Under the pieces are notes generated by a model. That model was not told where the DNA came from. It worked only from the letters and a program-made list of their open reading frames with translations, and made no database searches. A DNA stretch of 64,000 bases, taken from contig SUTQ01000008.1 in NCBI GenBank assembly GCA_015062805.1, forward strand, positions 1 through 64,000, given 5' to 3'. Source of the stretch: Methanosphaera stadtmanae (GTDB taxonomy: Archaea; Methanobacteriota; Methanobacteria; Methanobacteriales; Methanobacteriaceae). Below, one piece after another: positions 18,198-27,699 of the stretch. The translations under genes were made by a program, and so were the position numbers. Numbering within the stretch: position 1 is the stretch's first letter; every line of letters begins with the position of its first letter.

Positions 18198-19676
18198 TTA
18201 CTCTAAATCCAATAAATTGGACAAATGAGTGGTGGAAATATTACCAATAACCTGCTGATTTTTGTTAATTACTGGTAAACCAGATATATGATGTTCTTCC
18301 ATTTTATGTGCAACATCATATATTGAATCATCTTCATAACAGGTCAAAACATCTTTAGTCATTATTTCTTCAATGTTATCGGTATTCTTTGCAATAGCTT
18401 TGGACAAATCCCATGCCGTAATAATTCCAATAATCTTATTTTCAGAATCAACTATTGGAATATGTGTTCTATTTTTGGTCAACATTAATTCAGCTGCATC
18501 CCTGACGCTTTTATTATCCTGTAATGTAACCACATTTTTATTCATTACGTCTTTTACGGTTGCTTTTGACAAGAAGTTACTGATAATATAATTCATTTGA
18601 CCATTCTCAATTAAAAATGCATCATGCCCGTATTCAGAATTTAATTTGGAATATGTTACTTCAACATTATTTGCCCTTAATGCTAAAACGATTTCTTCCA
18701 TGTGCTCATGAGTATATAACCAATCTGAAGTAATGGACATTATCAACATCTTTGCTCTGATTGGTTTTAGACCTTCTTCCAAAGAGTTGTTCTTTCTTAC
18801 ATCAAAATAATCCAATGCCTTTGTTAAATACAAGTAACTGTTTGCATCAAATTTCTTTGTGAAACTAAAACCTTGATGTTCAAGATAACTTTCAACTTCA
18901 AATTCGTTGCTGAAGTCATAACTGAATGAATTTTTATTTTGTAATCTCCTACCGAATTTTTCATACATTGATTCATTACTTAGATAAGTTATGTGACCAA
19001 TCATACGTGCAACGGAAAGTCCCTGTTCTGGTTTTTGATCACTTTCATAATAAGCGCCTTTATTCCAATTTGGATCAGCTATAACTGATTGACGTTCAAC
19101 TGCATTGAAAGCTATTTGTTGAGGTGTTGAATAAGCTCCTGAAGCAATCATTATAGCGTTTCTAATCATTTCAGGATAGGATAATGTCCATTGAAGTACT
19201 TGCATACCTCCCATTGAACCTCCAATAACTGCATACAACTGTTGAATTCCCAGATAATCCATCAATTTTTTTTCTGCGTTAACCATATCCTGAATTGTAA
19301 CAATTGGGAAATCCAAACCATACTCTTTTCCAGTATCAGGATTAATGTCACTTGGCCCTGTTGTTCCTTTACAACTTCCTATTACATTTGAACAAACTAT
19401 GAAATATTTATTTGTATCCAATGGTTTACCCGGACCTATAATAATATTCCACCAACCAGGTTTTTTATCACCATCATGCCAACCAGCAGCATGTGCATCA
19501 CCAGTCAATGCATGGCAGACGTAAATTGCGTTACTTTTCTGGTCATTCAGTGTTCCGTATGTTTCATAGGCAATAGTTGGAGTTTTAATAACATTTCCTG
19601 TTTCCAATTCCAAATCTTCTTCTAATGTATAATACTGAGTTTCAACTGTCCCAATAGATTTGCTAAGTGCCAACAT
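18198..19676 (-). CDS. metX: Homoserine O-acetyltransferase with C-terminal CBS pair
   Basis: Alpha/beta-hydrolase-fold acyltransferase that activates homoserine for methionine synthesis, 492 residues. The N-terminal 370 residues are MetX: GSCKGTTGPSDINPDTGKEY, nucleophile serine in VIGGSMGGMQVLQW, and the late Asp/His region (SDWLYTHEHMEE and SEYGHDAFLIENG). Residues about 375-490 form two CBS motifs (VMNKNVVTLQDNKSVRDAAE and IMTKDVLTCYEDDSIYDVAH), an adenosyl-ligand-binding module, so activity may respond to adenine nucleotides or SAM. GGAGGT precedes the ATG. metY lies upstream on the same strand with a 150-bp gap. Confidence 0.93.
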   Translation of the reverse strand: MLALSKSIGTVETQYYTLEEDLELETGNVIKTPTIAYETYGTLNDQKSNAIYVCHALTGDAHAAGWHDGDKKPGWWNIIIGPGKPLDTNKYFIVCSNVIGSCKGTTGPSDINPDTGKEYGLDFPIVTIQDMVNAEKKLMDYLGIQQLYAVIGGSMGGMQVLQWTLSYPEMIRNAIMIASGAYSTPQQIAFNAVERQSVIADPNWNKGAYYESDQKPEQGLSVARMIGHITYLSNESMYEKFGRRLQNKNSFSYDFSNEFEVESYLEHQGFSFTKKFDANSYLYLTKALDYFDVRKNNSLEEGLKPIRAKMLIMSITSDWLYTHEHMEEIVLALRANNVEVTYSKLNSEYGHDAFLIENGQMNYIISNFLSKATVKDVMNKNVVTLQDNKSVRDAAELMLTKNRTHIPIVDSENKIIGIITAWDLSKAIAKNTDNIEEIMTKDVLTCYEDDSIYDVAHKMEEHHISGLPVINKNQQVIGNISTTHLSNLLDLE

Positions 19677-19826
19677 ATTTACCTCCTTTACAACCGTTTA
19701 TATTAATTATTTTTATATTATTTTTAACATTTAATCTTTGTCATGAAAATAGTTAAGTTAGTTAAATTTTGATTGAATTTAATTGTTAAAAAAAAGTAAA
19801 AATGGAGATTAAGTAAAGAATAAATA

Positions 19827-21116
19827 TTATTCAATTTTATCAAGAGCTTGATCAACATCTGCTAGAATATCTTCCAAATCTTCAATACCAACAGAGAACC
19901 TTATTAAGTCCGGTGTAACACCAGTTGCTCTTTGTTGTTCTTCGGTAAGCTGGGAGTGGGTGGTTGATGCTGGATGAATTACTAATGATTTTGCATCACC
20001 TATATTTGCTAGTAAAGACAATAATTCCGTGTTGTTGATAAAATCAATTGCTCCCTGATAACCTGCTTTTAGACCGAAGGATACTATTCCACCATAACCT
20101 TTTTCAGCATATTTTTTTGCTATTTCATGGTTTGGACTACTTTCAAGACCAGAATATGTTACCCATGCAACTTTTGGATGTGCTTCCAAGTGTTTTGCAA
20201 CAGCCAATGCGTTTTCTGCATGTTTTTCTATTCTTAAACTTAATGTTTCCAATCCTTGTAGTAATAGGAATGAACCGAATGGACTTGGTACAGCTCCAGT
20301 ATCTCTTCCTAATACTGCTCTTATCCTGGTTGTGAATGCTGCTGAACCAAACGTTTCATAGAATTTTAATCCATTGTATGTTTCATCAGGTTCTGTTAAA
20401 CCAGGGAATTTACCATTGTCCCAGTTGAAGTCTCCTTTTTCAATGATTACTCCACCGAGTGTTGTTCCATGTCCTCCAATGTATTTGGTTGCACTACTTG
20501 CTATAATATCTGCACCATGATCAAATGGTCTTACTGAACCTATACCTATGGTGTTATCTGCTATTAATGGGATTCCGTTTTTATGTGCAATTTCAGATAT
20601 TACATCAAAGTCTGGGATATCCAATTTAGGATTTCCTATTGATTCCACATATATAGCTCTAGTTTTTTCATCGATTGCTGCTTCAAATTCGTCAGGTGAT
20701 TGTGAATCTACAAATTTTACTGTTCTTCCAAGATTTTTTAATGTGTTTTCAAATAATTCGAATGTTCCTCCGTATAAATTGTCAGCTGAAACTATGTTGT
20801 CTCCCACTTCAGTTAAATTGATAATTGCATAGAATATTGCAGAAAGACCTGATGATGTTGCATATGCTGATGTTCCTCCTTCAATAGCTGCAATTCGTTT
20901 TTCAAATACTTCTGTTGTAGGATTGGTTAATCTTGTGTAAATGTTTCCTCCTTCTTGAAGCGCGAATCTATTTGCTGCCTGATCCGTATCATTAAATACA
21001 TATGATGTTGTTTGATAAATTGGAACTGCTCTGGAACCTGTTTCATCTGTTTCTTCTTGTCCTACATGTAATCCTAAAGTTGCTATGTTTTTCTTATTTT
21101 TTACTTCGTATGCCAC
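19827..21116 (-). CDS. metY: O-acetylhomoserine sulfhydrylase
   Basis: PLP enzyme of the Cys/Met metabolism family, 429 residues, making homocysteine from O-acetylhomoserine and sulfide. Seen: TLGLHVGQEETDETGSRAVP at the start, NIYTRLTNPTTEVFEKRIAA, YATSSGLSAI, IADNTIGIGSVRPF, and SATKYIGGHGTTLGG with the PLP lysine. The arginine-containing end SLVIHPASTTHSQL is typical. GTG start behind GGAAGTGAT. With metX it forms the direct sulfhydrylation route. Two inverted repeats (21308 and 21441) lie upstream and might be regulatory. Confidence 0.95.
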   Translation of the reverse strand: MAYEVKNKKNIATLGLHVGQEETDETGSRAVPIYQTTSYVFNDTDQAANRFALQEGGNIYTRLTNPTTEVFEKRIAAIEGGTSAYATSSGLSAIFYAIINLTEVGDNIVSADNLYGGTFELFENTLKNLGRTVKFVDSQSPDEFEAAIDEKTRAIYVESIGNPKLDIPDFDVISEIAHKNGIPLIADNTIGIGSVRPFDHGADIIASSATKYIGGHGTTLGGVIIEKGDFNWDNGKFPGLTEPDETYNGLKFYETFGSAAFTTRIRAVLGRDTGAVPSPFGSFLLLQGLETLSLRIEKHAENALAVAKHLEAHPKVAWVTYSGLESSPNHEIAKKYAEKGYGGIVSFGLKAGYQGAIDFINNTELLSLLANIGDAKSLVIHPASTTHSQLTEEQQRATGVTPDLIRFSVGIEDLEDILADVDQALDKIE

Positions 21117-21307
21117 AATATCACTTCCTATGTTTTCTTTTTTCTTCTGTTTAAATATCTTTATTTTCTTAATATAATTCTTTTTGTTGATTTTATAATT
21201 TAATTTGTTTGTTATTTGTCTATTTAATTATGATTTTATAATTTTAATTTAAAAACTAAATACACTCCTATTTTTTTCTTTATGAATGATTAGTTTAATA
21301 ATTATAA

Positions 21308-21323
21308 TATAACAATTGTTATA
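21308..21323. promoter_or_regulatory. Perfect 16-bp palindrome upstream of metY
   Basis: TATAACAATTGTTATA, a perfect palindrome about 190 bp before metY. A related repeat (arms ATATAAC and GTTATAT around AATA) lies at 21441-21458. Both share ATAAC-N4-GTTAT. Possible operator of a dimeric regulator, or a helicase terminator; undecided. Confidence 0.35.
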
Positions 21324-21440
21324 ATATTAAATAGGGTAATGATACATCTGAGAAAAATAGAATTAAGTCAAGTAATTCATAAACAGATATAAATTTAATA
21401 TTATAACAATAATTTATTAAATTTTTATTGATATCATAAG

Positions 21441-21458
21441 ATATAACAATAGTTATAT
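21441..21458. promoter_or_regulatory. Second ATAAC-N4-GTTAT inverted repeat
   Basis: Seven-bp arms ATATAAC/GTTATAT with an AATA spacer, 133 bp from the palindrome at 21308. It sits between the helicase stop and metY promoter region. The shared core is the only evidence for function. Confidence 0.3.
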
Positions 21459-21500
21459 TTTTTTGTATATATAAATGTTTCAATTATTTCAAGAGGATAC

Positions 21501-23369
21501 TCACAAAATATCCTCAAGATATAAAAAATTATTCCTATTAATTTGATTCACAAAATCTTTAATGTTCTGAGCAGTTCTTAACATAGAATAATTGCCAATA
21601 ATTATTAATTTCTTTCGGGATCTTGTCAGAGATACATTTAACTGATTTTCATCGGCCAAAAACTTTTTTTGAAAAACACTTAAGGATCTATTTAAACTTT
21701 TACAAAAAGAGATAATAACTACATCTTTTTCTCTACCTTGAAATCTATAAATAGTGTCACATTCTATTTTAATTCCATTATTATTAAGTAATCCAACAAT
21801 ATAATCCTTTTGTTTTCTGTAGGGAGTAATTATGCCAATTTCATCTTCAGATATATCATTGGACAATAATGCTTTGACAATATGTAAAACCAAATCAGAT
21901 TCATACTTATTACAACAGCCACCAGAAATATCCTCTTCATTAAAGTCAACACTGGATGTGTCAATAAAAGTTACAATGTCCTCATTTAATAAAAAATATT
22001 TATTATCTTTAAGTGTGATTTTCTGATTTTTAATGGTATTCTCTGTAAGAAGCTTATTTTTGTAATATAACTTACTTACAATATCACTGATTTCTTTATT
22101 CATCCTATATTGAATATTTAAAAAAGTAAAATTTTCAGGATATTTATCAATTAATAAGTTAAAAATCGATTTATTCAATAAATAAGAAGAATTCCGATTT
22201 TGAATTGGTTGTAACTGTTTATTATCCCCTATTAAAACAAACTTATCCGTTTTTAATAAAGGAATCAAAGCCAAATACAAAGGAACTTGACTTGCTTCAT
22301 CCATTATAACATAATCAAATTCAATATCTTTAGTTAAAAAACCACTTGAAGATAATACTGTAGAAGCAATAATTTTTGCTCCACTAACTATATCATATTG
22401 TATATTATTTTTAATATCATCTATCTCCTTATTAACTTCACTAATTCTATCAATATTATTATGTTTATTGATATTACCACTAGAATTATCATAGTAACTT
22501 TCATTTTCCTTAAAGTTAAACAGATGATTAAAAATTTTATAGAATATGGATTTATTATTGGAATGATTTAAAAAATTTTTTTCAAAAGATATTTCATAAT
22601 TTTGCAATTTTTTTATCAAAACCTGTTTTTCATGTATTTTTCCATAATCAGGATGAAATTTTATCTGTTCCTCCAAACTATATTTCAAAGTCTTATCTGA
22701 AATTTTTTCGTTCTGTCCAATTCTCAGTATATCCTTCTGTTCAACAAAGCCTAATCGTTCGATTATATTATCCAAGGCAACATGAGTATGGGTTGTCACC
22801 AGTATACGATTACCGGAATTATAGAGATGCTTTATGATTTCAGTTATTGTATGTGTTTTCCCAGAACCTGGTGGTCCCTGAATAATATGAAATTTTTCTG
22901 CCTGTAAAACTTTTTTTACAGCAACTCTTTGATTATGATTTAATTTTGAAGACACTTTAAAATTTTCATCAGAAAAAGTAATCTCATAATCATTTACAAT
23001 CACATCCAATGTTATATTATTTTCTTTGTTAAGTTTATTTTCCTGGATGTTATCCAATGATTCCTGTAATTTATGGATGATAATATCTTTTTGGATATTT
23101 TTTATAGAAACGGATTGATTTAAAGCAAAATATCCATTTTTTAATAATTTCAAATGAACCTGTTTATCTTTTTTTAAAATTACTTTGGCAGGAATTCTAT
23201 CGATTTCCACTTCCATATTTTTTGTTAAATTAGAATTGTTTCTTGTTGAAAGTTCAAGAATACCCTTTCCAATCTTAATTACATCTGCTTTAATAATTTT
23301 ATTTGATTCTTTTTCTTTTTCAATAAACTCTTTAAGTTCTTTAGTAAAAATAGTTAAACTGTAATTCAT
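21501..23369 (-). CDS. Superfamily 1 DNA/RNA helicase, Upf1/DNA2-like
   Basis: 622-residue ATP-dependent helicase. Motif I is IIQGPPGSGKTHT (residues 164-171), then VTTHTHVALDN (Ia), VIMDEASQVP (II), LIGDNKQLQPI (III), IQYRMNKEI (IV), IITPYRKQKDYI, and YRFQGREKDVVIISF plus LNVSLTRSRKKLIIIG (V-VI). This is the Upf1/SMUBP-2/DNA2 branch. The first 110 residues have a small beta-barrel-like part seen in the archaeal group. Likely nucleic-acid repair or processing; target unknown. No co-transcribed partner. Confidence 0.9.
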   Translation of the reverse strand: MNYSLTIFTKELKEFIEKEKESNKIIKADVIKIGKGILELSTRNNSNLTKNMEVEIDRIPAKVILKKDKQVHLKLLKNGYFALNQSVSIKNIQKDIIIHKLQESLDNIQENKLNKENNITLDVIVNDYEITFSDENFKVSSKLNHNQRVAVKKVLQAEKFHIIQGPPGSGKTHTITEIIKHLYNSGNRILVTTHTHVALDNIIERLGFVEQKDILRIGQNEKISDKTLKYSLEEQIKFHPDYGKIHEKQVLIKKLQNYEISFEKNFLNHSNNKSIFYKIFNHLFNFKENESYYDNSSGNINKHNNIDRISEVNKEIDDIKNNIQYDIVSGAKIIASTVLSSSGFLTKDIEFDYVIMDEASQVPLYLALIPLLKTDKFVLIGDNKQLQPIQNRNSSYLLNKSIFNLLIDKYPENFTFLNIQYRMNKEISDIVSKLYYKNKLLTENTIKNQKITLKDNKYFLLNEDIVTFIDTSSVDFNEEDISGGCCNKYESDLVLHIVKALLSNDISEDEIGIITPYRKQKDYIVGLLNNNGIKIECDTIYRFQGREKDVVIISFCKSLNRSLSVFQKKFLADENQLNVSLTRSRKKLIIIGNYSMLRTAQNIKDFVNQINRNNFLYLEDIL

Positions 23370-23457
23370 AATATTGTAATAATATATTATTTAAAATTAT
23401 TAATAAATATTTCTGAAAATAGTGACAAAAAAATTTTTTTTATTAAAATAGTTTTAA

Positions 23458-23561
23458 AGATAAATATAATTATTCTCACGAAAACCATATTTATCTTCAA
23501 ATAGGATATAATTAGTTTAATTTTCCTTTTAAAGGAAAATTTCTATTCTAACTTAAGTTAG
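23458..23561. repeat. Cluster of three inverted repeats
   Basis: Between the ABC permease stop and helicase start lie: AGATAAATAT/ATATTTATCT (23458-23496, 19-nt loop); a hairpin with 10-bp arms AATTTTCCTT/AAGGAAAATT (23519-23541); and the perfect palindrome CTAACTTAAGTTAG (23548-23561). They may be terminators, operators or parts of a short RNA. The rest of 23370-23721 shows no gene. Confidence 0.4.
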
Positions 23562-23721
23562 TTTCAATTTATTTAGGTGTATATTATGTATCTTTATAAA
23601 TTTAACATAATATCTTAATGTTTAATTTAACATTAAACAAATAATATTTTATTCATAGTATATAATATATTTATTTAAAATTTTGTAAAAAAATATAAAG
23701 AAACATATTTGACAATAAAAA

Positions 23722-25980
23722 TTAATCCCTTCCTTTTTTAAGTGATTTGACCATATCAATATCTTTTATTTTTCTAGAAAATAATAGATTTACTAAGACG
23801 GATAATCCAATAACAAATACAAATGCCAACCCTATAGTTATGGGATTATAATTTATAGGATAATAAAATGTATCCCCAGAACTGTCCATCATTATTCTCA
23901 ACACATAATATCCAATAGGAACACCAAAAATAAAACCGATTACTGAAAGAACTATATTTTGAGTTAAAAACAATCTCCTAATTGCTTTAGTTTTGAATCC
24001 TATAACTTTTAAAGTTGCCAAATCACGTTCAACTTCAGTAAAAGCTAAAATACCCAAACTATACAACATCACAACAGATAATCCTATAGCAAAAATTACT
24101 AATATTGCTATCAGAAGATTTGAAGACCCCATTAATTCATCCCACGTATTCTGTAAGTCTGAAAAATTATTTATAGTACTTATACCTTCCATTTTATCAT
24201 TTATATTTTTTTTAGTGACGATCATGTCTGGTGTGAAGTTATATCCAAATTTTTCAAGTTTTGCTGGTCTTATGGTAATTCCTTGAGTAGTTGGATCAGC
24301 GTATATCTCATCAATTGTTGAATTTATCCATTTGTCATCACCATAAATATGCCATTCAATACTTTCACCCTTTTCTACACCCAATAATTCTGCAGATTTT
24401 TCCGTTAAACTGATGCCATCTTCAGGTAACTCCATGGATTTCATGTTTTTATCAGTTGGCGTAATCAAATCCGATTTATTATAAACCATAATACTAGACG
24501 TTTTGGTTATGTTATTGGATTTAATTTCTATCTGTTGATTCATAACCTGAAGACCATTTACCTCCGCACTTATATTATTGATTTGATCTATTGTAGTATT
24601 ATCTTCTATAATTAATTGACTTTCATAATGACATATATCACCATATTGCCATGATTTCAAGTCATTCATACCATCATTCATACCTAAAGCAGATATCAAT
24701 AGCAAAGTGCAACCTATTATACTTATAACTGTTACTAATGATCTAATCTTATTTCTTTTTATATCCCTATAATTCCATCTCCCATTAAATCCCATTTTCT
24801 TCCAAAATTTTGTTTTTTCAAATAACCCCTTACTCTTAATTTTTGGAACTTTGGGAACTAATGTTGATGCGGGAGATTCTTTTGAAATATTTTTTGCAGC
24901 TAAATAAGTAACCATTATTGATATTAATATCATTAAAAGTGCAACATACACAAATTTTATGTCAAAACCCGAATGCCAATCAGGTAATGTATAAAATGAA
25001 CTCATAGATGGGAAAAATAAATAAGGAAGAGTATTTGGACCAACTATTAAACCCAATATACATCCTAACAATGTTAAATAAAATCCATATGAGATATAAT
25101 GTAATGTAATGCTCCTGTTAGAAAATCCTAACGCTTTTAATGTTCCTACTTGTGTTCTTTGGTGATTTACTATCCTAGTCATAGTAGTCAGTAATGTTAA
25201 TAGTGCTACAACTACAAATATTATTGGAAATAAATTTCCCATCATGTTGTGTTGATCTATTTCTGACTGAAACTGTTTGACGCTAACATGATCATCGAAT
25301 GGAATCAACGTATCATATTCTATTTTATCATCCAGTTTTGACTGATAATCAGTGTCATCACTTTTAATCAAAACAACATTATATGGTATGTCTTCAATTG
25401 GAAATGATTTATAAGACAAATATGCAAAGCCTTGAAGTTTAAAATCTGGTATTAAACTATCTCCTTGTGCATAAACATATTCTGGAGAATAACCCAAACC
25501 TTTAATTGTTTTTTCCATAGATAATCCATTGAATTGAACTGTTAACTTATCACCAATTTTTATATCATGTGCATCAGCAAATCTTTTATCTAACCATATT
25601 CCATCTTCATCATTAATATTTATACTTTCGCCTTCTACAGGATAATATTTGGATAACTTATCTTTTTCTATAAAATGTAAGGTTAATGTTGGATTTCCAG
25701 TTATGTTTGCAGTTGAACGTAAAACCAACTGCCTTTCAAATTCATCCGTTGTGGATATTTCAGTTATTTTATTTATAGACTCATTTCCCCAATCTTCTGA
25801 ATAAATCCAGAAATCAGCCATGTCAGTTTCATCATAGTATTCGTTGACTGTTTGCTGAATTCCTGCTACTTCTGAACCTACTCCCGAAAAAATCCATATT
25901 GTCAAAAAGGACATCAAAAATATTGCAATAAATTGCATTTTATGTTCGTTCATATCACGTAACATTTTTTTAAATAACAT
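23722..25980 (-). CDS. ABC transporter permease, FtsX/MacB type
   Basis: 752-residue membrane protein with the duplicated FtsX layout: N-terminal helix (residues about 15-35), a large extracytoplasmic domain, three helices around 250-365 (IIFVVVALLTLLTTMTRIVN, with the HQRTQVGTLKALGFSNRSI signature), a second helix near 415, a second extracytoplasmic domain, and three C-terminal helices (TEVERDLATLKVIGFKTKAI). Such exporters move peptides or lipids or act as mechanotransmission systems. The ATG at 25980 follows GGTGAT; the ATG at 25992 overlaps the end of the ATPase gene and is less likely. Translationally coupled to the ATPase. Confidence 0.9.
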   Translation of the reverse strand: MLFKKMLRDMNEHKMQFIAIFLMSFLTIWIFSGVGSEVAGIQQTVNEYYDETDMADFWIYSEDWGNESINKITEISTTDEFERQLVLRSTANITGNPTLTLHFIEKDKLSKYYPVEGESININDEDGIWLDKRFADAHDIKIGDKLTVQFNGLSMEKTIKGLGYSPEYVYAQGDSLIPDFKLQGFAYLSYKSFPIEDIPYNVVLIKSDDTDYQSKLDDKIEYDTLIPFDDHVSVKQFQSEIDQHNMMGNLFPIIFVVVALLTLLTTMTRIVNHQRTQVGTLKALGFSNRSITLHYISYGFYLTLLGCILGLIVGPNTLPYLFFPSMSSFYTLPDWHSGFDIKFVYVALLMILISIMVTYLAAKNISKESPASTLVPKVPKIKSKGLFEKTKFWKKMGFNGRWNYRDIKRNKIRSLVTVISIIGCTLLLISALGMNDGMNDLKSWQYGDICHYESQLIIEDNTTIDQINNISAEVNGLQVMNQQIEIKSNNITKTSSIMVYNKSDLITPTDKNMKSMELPEDGISLTEKSAELLGVEKGESIEWHIYGDDKWINSTIDEIYADPTTQGITIRPAKLEKFGYNFTPDMIVTKKNINDKMEGISTINNFSDLQNTWDELMGSSNLLIAILVIFAIGLSVVMLYSLGILAFTEVERDLATLKVIGFKTKAIRRLFLTQNIVLSVIGFIFGVPIGYYVLRIMMDSSGDTFYYPINYNPITIGLAFVFVIGLSVLVNLLFSRKIKDIDMVKSLKKGRD

Positions 25981-25985
25981 GAAAA

Positions 25986-26690
25986 TCACCATTCAATCTC
26001 ATCAATACTTTGAGGATTGATATTTACTTCAATATTTTCTATTTGTCCATTTTTAAGATGAATTATTTTGTTAGCTAATTTGGATAATTCAATGTTATGT
26101 GTAACAATTACTACAGTAGTTTTATTGTTCCTACATAACTCCAACAGTAATTTTATTATAGTATATCCTGTTTTAGAATCTAATGCACCTGTTGGTTCAT
26201 CACATAAGAGTAAGGATGGTTGTTTAGCTAATGCTCGAGCAATTGAAATTCTTTGCTGTTCTCCCCCCGACAATTCAGAAGGAAAATTTTCAGCATGCTC
26301 CAACAAACCTACTTCTTTTAGGTATTTTTTTCCATCTATTTTATTATTTGAGATATCATTAATCAATTCAATGTTTTCCAATGCAGTTAAATTTGGTATT
26401 AAATTATAAAATTGGAAAATAAATCCCACTTCTTTGGCTCTATAATTTGTCAGTTCATTATCATTGAAATCAGTAATTAATTGTGAATTTACCGAAATTT
26501 TTCCACTTGTCACAGAGTCTAATCCGCCTAATAAATTTAACAATGTGGATTTTCCTGAACCTGATGGTCCTACTATTATTACAAATTCCCCTTCATCTAT
26601 TACAAAATTAAGATTATCTGCTGCTTTAAGTATGTTATTTCCCGTGATGTATCCTTTGGTTACGTTTTCAAATTTTATTAATTGTGACAA
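25986..26690 (-). CDS. ABC transporter ATP-binding protein, MacB/LolD type
   Basis: ATPase subunit of the exporter encoded by the next gene, 234 residues. Walker A is GPSGSGKST (about 42-50), the signature [20 protein letters not shown], Walker [13 protein letters not shown], switch histidine in [16 protein letters not shown] start behind GGAGG at nine bases. The stop lies six bases past the start I choose for the permease. The palindrome at 26752 abuts a TATA-like element about 60 bp upstream, so a repressor is expected. Confidence 0.95.
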   Translation of the reverse strand: MSQLIKFENVTKGYITGNNILKAADNLNFVIDEGEFVIIVGPSGSGKSTLLNLLGGLDSVTSGKISVNSQLITDFNDNELTNYRAKEVGFIFQFYNLIPNLTALENIELINDISNNKIDGKKYLKEVGLLEHAENFPSELSGGEQQRISIARALAKQPSLLLCDEPTGALDSKTGYTIIKLLLELCRNNKTTVVIVTHNIELSKLANKIIHLKNGQIENIEVNINPQSIDEIEW

Positions 26691-26751
26691 GTTATTTTAC
26701 CTCCTTAATTAATATAATAAATAGTTATATCTATTTCATACAATATAAATT

Positions 26752-26767
26752 TTTAGGTATACCTAAA
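26752..26767. promoter_or_regulatory. Palindromic operator between divergent promoters (DtxR-like half-sites)
   Basis: Perfect palindrome TTTAGGTATACCTAAA. TATA-like sequences abut both sides (TTTATATT on the minus strand, TTTATAATAAG on the plus strand), so a bound protein would block both divergent promoters. The TTAGGT half-site resembles that of the metal-dependent DtxR/IdeR family. Variants occur at 33996 and 46295. Regulator identity is inference. Confidence 0.6.
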
Positions 26768-26831
26768 TTTATAATAAGGATATTTTTATTTAAGAAGATG
26801 ACAAAGATAAGAACAGAAATACGTGATTACA

Positions 26832-27089
26832 ATGAATGAAGAAGAAATAAATAATTTAATTAAAGAAAATGAATATTTAAAAAAACAACTGGAAGAACAA
26901 AAATCCAATTACAAACAACTATCCTCCGAATTGGGACAAAGCATCTTTGAATGTGAAGATTTAGATTTGAAAAATAGGAAATTAAAAAAAGAAAATGAAG
27001 AAATAAAAGAAGAACTCAAAGAATTAAAAAAATTTAAAGAAGAAGTTGAATCATCAACGGGATGGAAAATAAAATCAATGTTTAAATGA
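26832..27089 (+). CDS. Small coiled-coil protein
   Basis: 85-residue, almost entirely helical protein rich in Glu/Lys, with heptads from EEEINNLIKENEYLKKQLEE to ELKELKKFKEEVESS, then a short basic tail STGWKIKSMFK. I use the ATG at 26832 because GTGAT at 26823-26827 looks like a ribosome-binding site rather than a GTG start. The tail resembles linkers between coiled coils and catalytic domains, suggesting an adaptor, but no function can be assigned. It diverges from the ABC exporter across a shared operator and overlaps the nitroreductase gene by 8 bp at its 3' end. Confidence 0.7.
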   Translation: MNEEEINNLIKENEYLKKQLEEQKSNYKQLSSELGQSIFECEDLDLKNRKLKKENEEIKEELKELKKFKEEVESSTGWKIKSMFK

Positions 27090-27639
27090 TCTCGTCAAGG
27101 TATACTACAAAGTCATCCTTAATTTTCTTTTCAGTAACTTTGAAATCATCACTCGGATAACCTAACACTACATGACCTATTCCAACATAATTTTCAGATA
27201 AATCCCATACCTTAAGCAATTCTTTTCCTTGCAATGAATCAAACTCTTCCCTAGCTCTATGAATCCAACATGCACCTATATCCAAACTAGTTGCTGCATT
27301 CAAAATATTTCCTATAACTAATGAACCATCTTCCACATAAGTATTAAATGATTTATCAGCTAACACTATGATTAAAGTAGAAGCATTGTAAAATGGGTCA
27401 AAATCATCAGGTAATTGGCTTTTTAACTCTTCCGGATAAAATGATTTATTCCATTGGGAAAATCTTTCAATTATGTCCTTTCTTTGAATTACAAGAATTT
27501 TTGGAGATTGCGCATTCATACCTGTTGGTGCATTTACTGCTGCGCTCAATATATTCTCCAAATCCTCTTTAGATACTTTTTTATCATTAAAATTCTTTAC
27601 ACTACGTCTTGTTTTTAAAACATCAATTGTTGATTGCAT
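27082..27639 (-). CDS. Nitroreductase-family FMN protein
   Basis: 185-residue flavoprotein of the nitroreductase fold. It starts with IDVLKTRRSVKNFNDKKVSKEDLE, the FMN-phosphate arginine motif, then AAVNAPTGMNAQSPKILVI, and GNILNAATSLDIGACWIHRA, and ends with LGYPSDDFKVTEKK. These reduce quinones, nitro compounds or other acceptors with NAD(P)H; in anaerobes the physiological acceptor is often unknown. GGAGGT lies ahead of the ATG. Its end overlaps the convergent coiled-coil gene by 8 bp. Confidence 0.92.
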   Translation of the reverse strand: MQSTIDVLKTRRSVKNFNDKKVSKEDLENILSAAVNAPTGMNAQSPKILVIQRKDIIERFSQWNKSFYPEELKSQLPDDFDPFYNASTLIIVLADKSFNTYVEDGSLVIGNILNAATSLDIGACWIHRAREEFDSLQGKELLKVWDLSENYVGIGHVVLGYPSDDFKVTEKKIKDDFVVYLDEII

Positions 27640-27699
27640 GTGAAACCTCCAGTTTCAAATCTAATATTATATTTGTTGTGAAAAAATAAAGCTTTTAGC

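Noticed and set aside
23577-23615. Ten-codon peptide with AGGTG before an ATG
   Set aside because: Too short to separate from chance in AT-rich sequence and without a downstream gene to regulate on that strand.
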